From NCBI GenBank assembly GCA_910575155.1, contig CAJTDX010000027.1, positions 1-45,827 on the forward strand: a stretch of 45,827 nucleotides of DNA, written 5' to 3'. Position numbers and translations under genes: made by a program. The notes under the pieces are model-generated. The model had not been told where the DNA came from. It worked only from the letters and a program-made list of their open reading frames with translations, and made no database searches. This DNA is from Lachnospiraceae bacterium (GTDB lineage: Bacteria; Bacillota; Clostridia; Lachnospirales; Lachnospiraceae). Position 1 is the first letter of the stretch. The number at the start of each line of letters is the position of its first letter. Of the stretch, positions 33,922 to 41,480 are shown piece by piece.

Positions 33922-35427
33922 CTAAGACATCCGCGCAAGCAGATTCTTACGTTTTTCATCAAACAGTAATTCCTTATTATAGAAATAATATCGTTCACAC
34001 TCATATTCCTGCAGAAAACTGACGTCATAAGCATTGGAATTTAATTCGGTTAAAAACATCGCCAGTTCCTGACTGCTGCCAAAAGCTCCCTCCAGAAAAT
34101 CAAACACATGTTCTAATAGTTCTCCTGCTTCCTGCCGCTGCCTCTCAAACGTTTCGTTCTGCTGTTCAAACAGCTCCTTCACTCTCTCAAACGCCGCCTC
34201 GTTTTGACAGATATTTTCCAGCTTCAGGATTTGAAGGAATTGTTCTAATGTTTCCAAAACCCGGCGGTACTGCCGCTCTGTCTCAGGGCTTAAAAGTTCC
34301 GCTTTTTTCTTATCCGCATACTCTGCACTGCATATTTGAAGCGTCTGCGACAAAAGCTGCTGTCCATCCACATCACTTTGGGCTTCCCGTGACCGCTCCT
34401 TGTATTCTGTAAGACAGGACAAGAGATGTTCCATATAACGCTCCGTCTGTACCGACGCCTTCAATGATTCGTTCACTCTGGAAATTAACAGTCCCAGTAC
34501 GCTGAGACGTTCGTCAAATGAAGCGTGCGCCACTTTTTTTAACAATATTTCATCGAGATTGCCTTTGAGAATTTCTTCAATCTGATAATCGGTGCGATAC
34601 TTGTAATACAGTTCCAGATAATTAGCAAAATCTTTGGCTATTTTGGGATACTGTATATACTGCACTACGACCTGACGGTCCACCGTTTTATGGAGCTTTT
34701 CATACACCCGGATCAGGTTCGAAAGATCCTCCCATCCTCTGGGCGTGGCAAAATTTCTGCCGTCCACGGTCGTCTCCATCTGATAAAAATTCTGTTTTCT
34801 GGTATTCAGATAAGAAATCACAGCTCCATGGACGCCCTGGCTGTAAGCATATTCCTTCCAGACCTGAAAATCTGCTTCCACCTCGATCTTTTTCACACGG
34901 TCCATAGTAACCACGTCAAATTCCCGGACCGAGCGATTGTACTCCGGCGGGTTTCCCGCCGCTACAATAATCCAGCCTGCCGGGATCTTATGGTTTCCGA
35001 AAGACTTGCACTGAAGAAACTGAAGCATGGCGGGCGCAAGCGTTTCTGAGACACAATTGATCTCGTCCAAAAACAAAATCCCCTCCGATAAGCCCGTCTG
35101 TTCCATTTTCTCATAAATGGAAGCCACAATCTCACTCATGGTATATTCTGTTACCGCAAATTCCCCGGACTGGTAGCGCTTCTCAGAAATAAACGGCAGC
35201 CCGATTGCACTCTGTCTCGTATGATGGGTAATTGTGTAAGCCACCAGCCCAATCCCGCACTCTCTGGAAATCTGTTCCATAATCTGTGTCTTGCCAATTC
35301 CCGGAGAACCCAGCAAAAATACGGGACGCTGGCGGATCGCCGGAATCTCATAGTTTCCATACGCATCTTTCAGCAAATATGCCTCTATGGTATTTTTAAT
35401 TTCTTCCTTCGTCCTCTTTATATCCAT
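33922..35427 (-). CDS. MoxR-type AAA+ ATPase
   Basis: A 501-residue cytoplasmic ATPase. Walker A is GSPGIGKT (about 40-47), Walker B is ILFLDEIN (near 124), sensor 1 is AAGNPPEYN, and DRVKK carries the probable arginine finger. After the AAA+ core is a long helical region (about 260-501) not seen in short MoxR proteins. The ATG at 35427 has GGGAGG 6 bases before it. It overlaps the VWA protein gene by 32 bases. MoxR ATPases act with VWA proteins to mature or remodel target complexes, and the adjacent VWA and LRR genes are the probable partners. The target is unknown. Confidence 0.88.
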   Translation of the reverse strand: MDIKRTKEEIKNTIEAYLLKDAYGNYEIPAIRQRPVFLLGSPGIGKTQIMEQISRECGIGLVAYTITHHTRQSAIGLPFISEKRYQSGEFAVTEYTMSEIVASIYEKMEQTGLSEGILFLDEINCVSETLAPAMLQFLQCKSFGNHKIPAGWIIVAAGNPPEYNRSVREFDVVTMDRVKKIEVEADFQVWKEYAYSQGVHGAVISYLNTRKQNFYQMETTVDGRNFATPRGWEDLSNLIRVYEKLHKTVDRQVVVQYIQYPKIAKDFANYLELYYKYRTDYQIEEILKGNLDEILLKKVAHASFDERLSVLGLLISRVNESLKASVQTERYMEHLLSCLTEYKERSREAQSDVDGQQLLSQTLQICSAEYADKKKAELLSPETERQYRRVLETLEQFLQILKLENICQNEAAFERVKELFEQQNETFERQRQEAGELLEHVFDFLEGAFGSSQELAMFLTELNSNAYDVSFLQEYECERYYFYNKELLFDEKRKNLLARMS

Positions 35428-36790
35428 GGTCTTCCTCCCATTCATTCTCCTTGCCATTATGCAGAACCTGCCGCTCAATATCCACAGACTCTCCCAAATC
35501 CCTCTCGTCCAAAATCAGCTTCATTGCCCAGGGCGGCACGTCCACATCCAGATAGTCTTCCCGGAAAAATACGAACGCCGTGTCGTACGGGGGCTTTTTG
35601 ACAGGAAACGTCCCATACCCGTCGGTAAAATAAATCAGTCCCCGCAATTTGCGGAAGACCTTTTTTGCCAGCAGCAGATTGACATACGCAAAAGCCGGAC
35701 GGAAATCTGTCCCGCCCAATCCCTGTACCTGAAAATGCTCCATATATGCCCGGAGCTGTTTTCTGCTCTCCACCACAAGATCAGACTGCACCCGCTCGTC
35801 GCACTGCAGGATATGGATACAGAATTTCTGTTCAAAAGATTCAGACTGGCTTAAAATACTGTAGGTTTCTTCGAGAAACCTCTGCACAAGACTTGCTTTA
35901 CAGGACATCGAGGTATCAATCACAATCACAAAGTCCTCAATTTTCTCCGCTTCCCTTGTCTCCTGATGCTCAATCAAAGGCATATTTCCATACAATTCCA
36001 TGCCATAATGGTAGAAAATATAATCAAAGCTGTCCAGATCCACCTGCATTTCTTCCTTTAACACGCAGAACTTTTTCAAAAACGTACGGTAATCATATCT
36101 CCGGCGGTTTTCCACCTGAATCTGCTCTTTTAATCCTTTGCTTCCCTCTGCGGCTTCCCTGGAAAAAGTATCAAGCTCCGTCTCCATTCGCTCTCTGATA
36201 TCCTGCCAGCGGTTTTGCTGTTCCACTGGCGCCTGGGGGCGGTTCTCGTTTCGCTCCCATAAAAAATGCTCGTCAACCGCAAATTCCTGCATCATGCGCG
36301 CCAGAATCCGTATGTCCAGCTCTGCATTCTTAAGCAGATAAAAGATGCCCTCCGCATTCAATACCCGCAGTTTCTTTTCAAGACCCTGGTAAACCGCCCT
36401 GCGGTACGGTCTGGAAGGAACCCGCAGACAGCGGTACGCCATGCCGTCCAGGACAGATTCCACACTGAGATCACAGGCCAGGTTCCACAGCTTGCGGTCT
36501 TCTGCCCCTCTTAAATTCCATACATGTCCCATAAGACAGTGCAGGATACTGTGAAGATAGCAGCGGTTTACTACCGTATTCCCAATCCGGTACTGGTCCA
36601 TAAGAAAGTGCGGATTATAACGAAATACTTCTCCATTTGCCGCCGTCCGTCCCAGCTCCATAGACGGCTCTGAAACGAGACTGTGAAGCGCCACATCCAA
36701 AAAACGCATATTCAGATACAATTCATTCCGGCAGTCTGCCAGAATCTCATTGCAGATATTCACTTGTTCCAGAAGTTGTTCCTCAAACAT
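35396..36790 (-). CDS. VWA-like protein with DUF2201-type N-terminal domain
   Basis: A 464-residue protein. The N-terminal part resembles the putative metallopeptidase domain of DUF2201 proteins, but the motif reads HSILH (His80-His84) followed by His89, so the usual catalytic glutamate is replaced by serine and peptidase activity is doubtful. The C-terminal VWA-like domain has the metal-site motif DTSMS (Asp292, Ser294, Ser296) and GGTDF further on. The VWA domain would bind a partner through a metal ion, most likely the product of the overlapping MoxR ATPase gene. It starts 12 bases after the LRR gene. Biological role unknown. Confidence 0.86.
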   Translation of the reverse strand: MFEEQLLEQVNICNEILADCRNELYLNMRFLDVALHSLVSEPSMELGRTAANGEVFRYNPHFLMDQYRIGNTVVNRCYLHSILHCLMGHVWNLRGAEDRKLWNLACDLSVESVLDGMAYRCLRVPSRPYRRAVYQGLEKKLRVLNAEGIFYLLKNAELDIRILARMMQEFAVDEHFLWERNENRPQAPVEQQNRWQDIRERMETELDTFSREAAEGSKGLKEQIQVENRRRYDYRTFLKKFCVLKEEMQVDLDSFDYIFYHYGMELYGNMPLIEHQETREAEKIEDFVIVIDTSMSCKASLVQRFLEETYSILSQSESFEQKFCIHILQCDERVQSDLVVESRKQLRAYMEHFQVQGLGGTDFRPAFAYVNLLLAKKVFRKLRGLIYFTDGYGTFPVKKPPYDTAFVFFREDYLDVDVPPWAMKLILDERDLGESVDIERQVLHNGKENEWEEDHGYKEDEGRN

Positions 36791-36802
36791 CCCGACTGTC
36801 CT

Positions 36803-37759
36803 CTATAAACTGAATTTCTTTTTCTTCCCCGGAAACCTCCGGCGTCTGGCGTCCATAAGCATACTGACAAGTTCCGGGGAATCCTGCTGTTTTGCTTCTT
36901 CAAGCAGCAGTTCCATCTGTCTATCCTCTGACACAAAGGTTTGCGCCAGCCAGCGCAAATCCTGCAAATGTTCGTGCTGCAAACAATATTTTGCGCCTGT
37001 TTTGAGATGTTCAGACAGCCACCCGGCATACGCCGTCCTGGCGTCTTCTTCTAACTCAAAAGGATAACGCAGCCTTGCGATTACCAGCTCCGCCAAATCT
37101 TCCGTCTCAATATTATATTTTCCCATTTCAAAAAGTTTATCATACTCTTTTAAATTTACCCGTGTATTACGAAACGCATTACGGTACTGAATGCCCATGC
37201 CATGAGTCTGTGTGGAAATAATCCTCGCCGGGGTATTTTCCACTGCCTCCTCAAAAAACTCCGGATATACCAGACGGCACGCGGGTTCTCTTACGCCGCC
37301 CCCATGCTCCCGTTCTTCCTCCTGCAGGTAACAATCCACCGTCACTTTCTGCTTTAAATCCTGTAAAATCTCACGCAGACAGGAATTGCCGCCGCGCCAA
37401 TAAATCTCAAGACAGGACAGGTTTTCACATCCGGTAAACGCGCCTGCTCCTATAAAATCAAGATTACTGAAAAAAGAGAGCCGGCAGAATTTCAGGCAAT
37501 TATAAAAAATATACCTGCCCAGCCTCTTCACGCTCCCAGGCAGATACAATTCCTCCAGATCGTCCCCGCAAATACAGGGCAAACCGCTGGTATTTGGCGG
37601 CTCCTGCTCTATGGAACGGGCAAAAGCGTAAGCTGACACCCCGGTAACCGGAATGCCCTCCAGGGTTTCCGGAATCACTACGCTGCCGCTGCTGCCATAG
37701 CAGCGGAGTATCGAGATTCCATTATGACTCTTCTCATATGCAAAACTCTGTTGATCCAT
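36803..37759 (-). CDS. Leucine-rich-repeat (BspA-type) protein, cytoplasmic
   Basis: A 318-residue protein with LRR_5 / BspA-like repeats in the first half (segments such as VVIPETLEGIPVTGVSAYAF, LEELYLPGSVKRLG, LDFIGAGAFTGCENL) and a helical second half with a basic end (RRRRFPGKKKK). No signal peptide is visible, unlike most BspA proteins, so it should act in the cytoplasm. It lies 13 bases after folBK and 12 bases before the VWA gene. The position suggests it is the recognition or adaptor part of a trio with the VWA protein and MoxR ATPase; this is inference. Confidence 0.82.
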   Translation of the reverse strand: MDQQSFAYEKSHNGISILRCYGSSGSVVIPETLEGIPVTGVSAYAFARSIEQEPPNTSGLPCICGDDLEELYLPGSVKRLGRYIFYNCLKFCRLSFFSNLDFIGAGAFTGCENLSCLEIYWRGGNSCLREILQDLKQKVTVDCYLQEEEREHGGGVREPACRLVYPEFFEEAVENTPARIISTQTHGMGIQYRNAFRNTRVNLKEYDKLFEMGKYNIETEDLAELVIARLRYPFELEEDARTAYAGWLSEHLKTGAKYCLQHEHLQDLRWLAQTFVSEDRQMELLLEEAKQQDSPELVSMLMDARRRRFPGKKKKFSL

Positions 37760-37772
37760 CTCACACCATCTC

Positions 37773-38597
37773 TTAATTCGGAAGTTCTTTTAACATTTGT
37801 GCAACCGTTTTCCCATTCAGCGGATGGCGGTAATAAGGCGCCAGCTCCGCCAGAGGCTTTAATACAAAATCCCGGTTGTGCATATCAGGATGCGGAATCT
37901 GAAGATTCTCTTCATCCACCACCCGGTCGTCATAAAAAATAATATCCAGATCCAGCGTCCTCGGTCCCCAATGAATCTTCCGCTCCCGGTCTGCCTTTTG
38001 TTCCGCCTCATGGAGCAGCTCTAACAGTTCCATCGGAGATAACAGGGTACGGACTTGCAGCATTCCATTAAGAAAATCCGGCTGTTCCACTCCCCCGTAA
38101 GGTTTTGTAACAATAAGCTTCGATTCCCTCTGCAAAATACAGTTCCGGTTATCACGCAGCGTTGCGATTCCTTTTCGTATATATTCCCCGCGGTCGCCCA
38201 GGTTCGAGCCGACGGCTATATAAGCGCAGTGCCATCCTCTGGTGATCTCCACGGAGACCGTCTCAAGCGGAAGCCCTACCGGCGCCCATGGCTTTAAAAT
38301 TTCCAGGGTGATTTTTTCCATCGCCGGAAAGCGCAAAAGCAAGGCTCTTGCCATTTGCTCCGCCGCCGTCTCAATGAGCTGGTACGTATGATCTGCCATA
38401 AATTTCGCTATAAAATGAGCCAATTCTCCATAATGAATGGATTTTGTCAAATCATCGTTTAATCCCGCTTCCCTGGTATGGGTATAGACAGCGGCATTCA
38501 CCAGAAACTTTTGTCCGAGCTTATTTTCTTCCTCATAAACGCCATGTTTTCCAAAGACTTCCAGATTTTTAATGTGTATCCGGTCCAAATCCATCAT
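37773..38597 (-). CDS. folBK: Bifunctional dihydroneopterin aldolase / HPPK
   Basis: A 274-residue fusion of two folate-pathway enzymes. The first about 120 residues are FolB (dihydroneopterin aldolase, with GVYEEENKLGQKF), and the rest is FolK (6-hydroxymethyl-dihydropterin pyrophosphokinase, with YIAVGSNLGDR, WGPRTLDLDI and the PHP segment). Together they make the pterin pyrophosphate used by FolP. The ATG at 38597 is chosen because it overlaps the folP stop as ATGA and lies 7 bases after GGAGG; ATGs at 38603 and 38594 are alternatives. The fusion is common in clostridia. The LRR gene follows after 13 bases. Confidence 0.94.
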   Translation of the reverse strand: MMDLDRIHIKNLEVFGKHGVYEEENKLGQKFLVNAAVYTHTREAGLNDDLTKSIHYGELAHFIAKFMADHTYQLIETAAEQMARALLLRFPAMEKITLEILKPWAPVGLPLETVSVEITRGWHCAYIAVGSNLGDRGEYIRKGIATLRDNRNCILQRESKLIVTKPYGGVEQPDFLNGMLQVRTLLSPMELLELLHEAEQKADRERKIHWGPRTLDLDIIFYDDRVVDEENLQIPHPDMHNRDFVLKPLAELAPYYRHPLNGKTVAQMLKELPN

Positions 38598-39406
38598 TTC
38601 CATCCCTCCCGGATTGCCTCGGTCATGTGAATGGCGCGCCTGTTTTCTTTGATATCATGCACCCGCACAAACGCGCAGCCGGACAGCACAGCCAGCACGG
38701 TAGTAACAAGCGTTCCCTCTGTGCGCTCTGTCACGGGAAGATCCAGGGTCAGACCAATGACAGACTTCCTTGAAGTTCCTAAAAGCAGCGGATATCCAAG
38801 ATCCTTTAACTCTGACAGCTTATCTATGATTTCCAGGTTCTGCTCATATGTCTTGCCAAATCCCACGCCCGGATCTAACAAAATCTGCTCATTGGCAATC
38901 CCGGCTTTCTCCGCCAGTTTGAGACTTTCCTTAAGATCTGCTCTCACTTCTTCCATAAAATTCCCATATTCCGTATGGTTCCGATTATGCATAAGACAAC
39001 AGGAAACACCTGTCCTGGCGATCAGCTCTGCCATCTTCGGGTCATATTTTAAGCCCCAGATATCATTGATAAGGGAGGCCCCCGCCCTGACTGCTTCTTT
39101 GGCAACCTCTGATTTATACGTGTCAGCCGATATGGGAATATCAAATCTCTGACGGATCTTTTCTATTACAGGCGCTGTTCTGAAAATCTCCTCCTCCACT
39201 GTAATCTGCCGGTGCCCCGGCCGGGTGGATTCTCCTCCCACATCAATGATATCCGCGCCTTCCGCGATCATTTCCTCCACATGTTTTAACGCCGCGTCTT
39301 CCCGGTTAAATTTCCCGCCGTCTGAAAAAGAATCCGGCGTTACATTTAAAATCCCCATGATATAAGTTCTGTTTTTCAGCTCAAACATTCTGTTTCCTAT
39401 TTTCAA
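38594..39406 (-). CDS. folP: Dihydropteroate synthase
   Basis: A 270-residue enzyme that joins pterin pyrophosphate to p-aminobenzoate. It has GILNVTPDSFSDGG, GGESTRPG, the DPGVGFGKT segment and GTSRKS near the C-terminus. The proposed start is TTG at 39406 because GGAGG lies 5 bases before it and this start does not overlap folE; the frame is open to 39463, and an ATG at 39388 is a shorter option. It is the target of sulfonamides. It lies 17 bases after folE and overlaps folBK by 4 bases. Confidence 0.95.
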   Translation of the reverse strand: MKIGNRMFELKNRTYIMGILNVTPDSFSDGGKFNREDAALKHVEEMIAEGADIIDVGGESTRPGHRQITVEEEIFRTAPVIEKIRQRFDIPISADTYKSEVAKEAVRAGASLINDIWGLKYDPKMAELIARTGVSCCLMHNRNHTEYGNFMEEVRADLKESLKLAEKAGIANEQILLDPGVGFGKTYEQNLEIIDKLSELKDLGYPLLLGTSRKSVIGLTLDLPVTERTEGTLVTTVLAVLSGCAFVRVHDIKENRRAIHMTEAIREGWK

Positions 39407-39423
39407 AACTGCCTCCTTTTTGA

Positions 39424-39981
39424 TCAGCGTCCCATCATCTGCCAAAATTGCTGCTGCAGACATTCGTTTTCTGCAAACGCTCCTCTGGTAACAAGAGTAA
39501 CGGTCTTAGCCCCCGGCTTTTTCACTCCCCGCATGGTCATGCACATATGCTCCGCCTCAAGCATTACCATCGCTCCTCTGGGCTTTAAATACTCCATCAG
39601 CGCGTCTGCAATCTGCGCCGTCAGACGCTCCTGGAGCTGGGGACGTTTCGCATAAACCTCCACCGTCCTTGCCAGCTTGCTTAAGCCCACTACCCTGCCG
39701 TCTGGAATATACGCAACATTTGCCCTGCCGTAAAAGGGAAGGAGATGGTGCTCGCAGACCGAATAAAAGACAATATCCTTCTCCAACACCATACCGCAGT
39801 CTGACGTCTCAAAGGTCTTGCAAAGCGCCTGCTCAGGCGTCTGGTCCAATCCCGCAAAAATCTCTTCATACATCCGTGCAATCCGGTCCGGGGTTTCCTT
39901 AAGCCCCTCCCTGTGCGCATCTTCTCCTATTCCTTCTAACAGCAGGGCCACTGCCTGCCTGATTTTTTCCTTATCTGTCAT
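39424..39981 (-). CDS. folE: GTP cyclohydrolase I
   Basis: A 185-residue enzyme that opens the GTP ring to start pterin synthesis. Zinc ligands are Cys76 and His79 in CEHH and Cys147 in EHMCMTMRG, the normal set for the zinc-dependent type IA enzyme. Length is usual. Its start lies inside the folC end (11-base overlap), so translation is coupled within the folate operon. Confidence 0.97.
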   Translation of the reverse strand: MTDKEKIRQAVALLLEGIGEDAHREGLKETPDRIARMYEEIFAGLDQTPEQALCKTFETSDCGMVLEKDIVFYSVCEHHLLPFYGRANVAYIPDGRVVGLSKLARTVEVYAKRPQLQERLTAQIADALMEYLKPRGAMVMLEAEHMCMTMRGVKKPGAKTVTLVTRGAFAENECLQQQFWQMMGR

Positions 39982-41284
39982 AATCCGGTGTCTCCTTGAG
40001 AATTTCTCGCAGTTCTTTCAAATACGACAAGGAACCAAATGCAAGTATCATGGCGTTTTCCCCCCTTGCACTGTCAAAAGCAAACGCCGCCGCTTCCTTT
40101 AAATCCGGGCAAAACCGCACCTGTGCATGATACTTCGCAGCCTCCTTCGCCAGCGCCTCTCCATCCATAGCCCTGGGGCCAAAAGGCGTAACCGTGTATA
40201 CCTTCCATGCCAGAGGAAGCATGATTTTGAGCATTTCCTCATGTTCCTTATCTGCAAGTACTCCTATTATATAGATTATTTTATAATTTGTAAAACCCCT
40301 TTTCAAAGTTTCCCGTAATTTTTTTGCCGCATCCCTGTTATGGGCGCCGTCTGTTATCAGTAAGGGATGTCTGCAGAGCACGGAAAACCTTCCCTCCCAG
40401 CGCGCTTTTCGAAGTCCTGTGCGGATCTGTCCGCCGCTGACGGCAAATCCCGCGTTTCGTAATACTTTTATGGTCTCAATGGCGCAGACTGCATTCTGCA
40501 CCTGATAAGCGCCTGCCATGGAAAGTTCCACCTCCCCCAGACCTGGATACGTGAAACGAAGCCCCTGCTCTTTCGTACCATACCGCGGCTCTTTCGCCTG
40601 CGTCTCGTCGCTGTAAGTGAGGGAAGCATGTTTTTTGGCGCACCTGTCCTCCAATACCTGCCGCACTTCCGGCTGTAGGGGTTTTACAGCCACCACCTGG
40701 CTGTTCTCCTTGATAATTCCCGCCTTTGCCCGGGCAATCTTGTCAAGACTGTCTCCCAGAAATTTCATATGATCCATACTGATGGAAGTGAGGACGCATA
40801 CCAGGGGCGTTTCAATGATATTCGTAGCGTCGGTTTCTCCGCCCATCCCTGTCTCCAGAATTACCACCTCACATCCCCTCTGGTAAAAATACAAAAAAGC
40901 CGCCGCCGTCTCCACTTCAAACACTGTGGGATGATTCTTTCCCTTTTCCCGCAGTCTCTCGCACGCCCTGCGCACCTTTGCCACCGTTTCGTCAAAGGCT
41001 TCTTCCGTAATATCCTCTCCATTTACCCGGTACTGCTCTGCGCGCCCAAATACTGCCGGAGAAGTATACGTTCCCACGCAAACGCCTGCTTCCGTTAAAA
41101 TCGAAGAAAGGAACGCGCACACAGAGCCTTTTCCATTGGTTCCCGCCACATGCACGAATTTAAGCTTATTCTGCACGTTTCCAAGTTCTGCCATCAGGTC
41201 CCGGATACTCTCAAGCCCCAAAACCATGCCCCCGCTTCTGCCAAGCTGTTCCAAATACGTCTGCGTATCCGTCTCTCTTACCAT
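39971..41284 (-). CDS. folC: Folylpolyglutamate synthase / dihydrofolate synthase
   Basis: A 437-residue ligase that adds glutamate to dihydropteroate and lengthens the folate glutamyl tail. The P-loop GTNGKGS lies at 48-54, and the Mur-ligase-type C-terminal domain has DGAHN. GGAGG lies 6 bases before the ATG. It is the first gene of the folate operon and is divergent from the LtaS-type gene across a 196-base gap that holds a 19-base palindrome. Confidence 0.96.
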   Translation of the reverse strand: MVRETDTQTYLEQLGRSGGMVLGLESIRDLMAELGNVQNKLKFVHVAGTNGKGSVCAFLSSILTEAGVCVGTYTSPAVFGRAEQYRVNGEDITEEAFDETVAKVRRACERLREKGKNHPTVFEVETAAAFLYFYQRGCEVVILETGMGGETDATNIIETPLVCVLTSISMDHMKFLGDSLDKIARAKAGIIKENSQVVAVKPLQPEVRQVLEDRCAKKHASLTYSDETQAKEPRYGTKEQGLRFTYPGLGEVELSMAGAYQVQNAVCAIETIKVLRNAGFAVSGGQIRTGLRKARWEGRFSVLCRHPLLITDGAHNRDAAKKLRETLKRGFTNYKIIYIIGVLADKEHEEMLKIMLPLAWKVYTVTPFGPRAMDGEALAKEAAKYHAQVRFCPDLKEAAAFAFDSARGENAMILAFGSLSYLKELREILKETPDYDR

Positions 41285-41362
41285 ACCGCTCCTCCTTATT
41301 ATTCGTCGTAGTGGTTTTAAATTTGCACAATTTATAAAGAAAATCTTAATATTTCCTATAAG

Positions 41363-41381
41363 AAACGTAAATTTTACGTTT
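41363..41381. promoter_or_regulatory. Perfect 19-base palindrome between folC and LtaS-type gene
   Basis: Arms AAACGTAAA and TTTACGTTT flank a single T. The palindrome ends 6 bases before the -35 element of the plus-strand promoter and overlaps a possible folC -35 (TTTACG, 17 bases, TAAGAT on minus). It could let one regulator control both directions. The regulator is not in the window. Confidence 0.5.
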
Positions 41382-41386
41382 ATCCA

Positions 41387-41415
41387 TTGACTTTTTTCTT
41401 AAATTGGTCTAATCT
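41387..41415 (+). promoter_or_regulatory. Promoter of the LtaS-type gene
   Basis: TTGACT at 41387-41392, a 17-base spacer and TAATCT at 41410-41415. It lies about 65 bases upstream of the chosen start codon. Confidence 0.6.
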
Positions 41416-41480
41416 TTGCTTTGAAAAAACTTATTCATATTTTGTTCATAAATTCAGTTCACATAAATATGGAGGAAACT

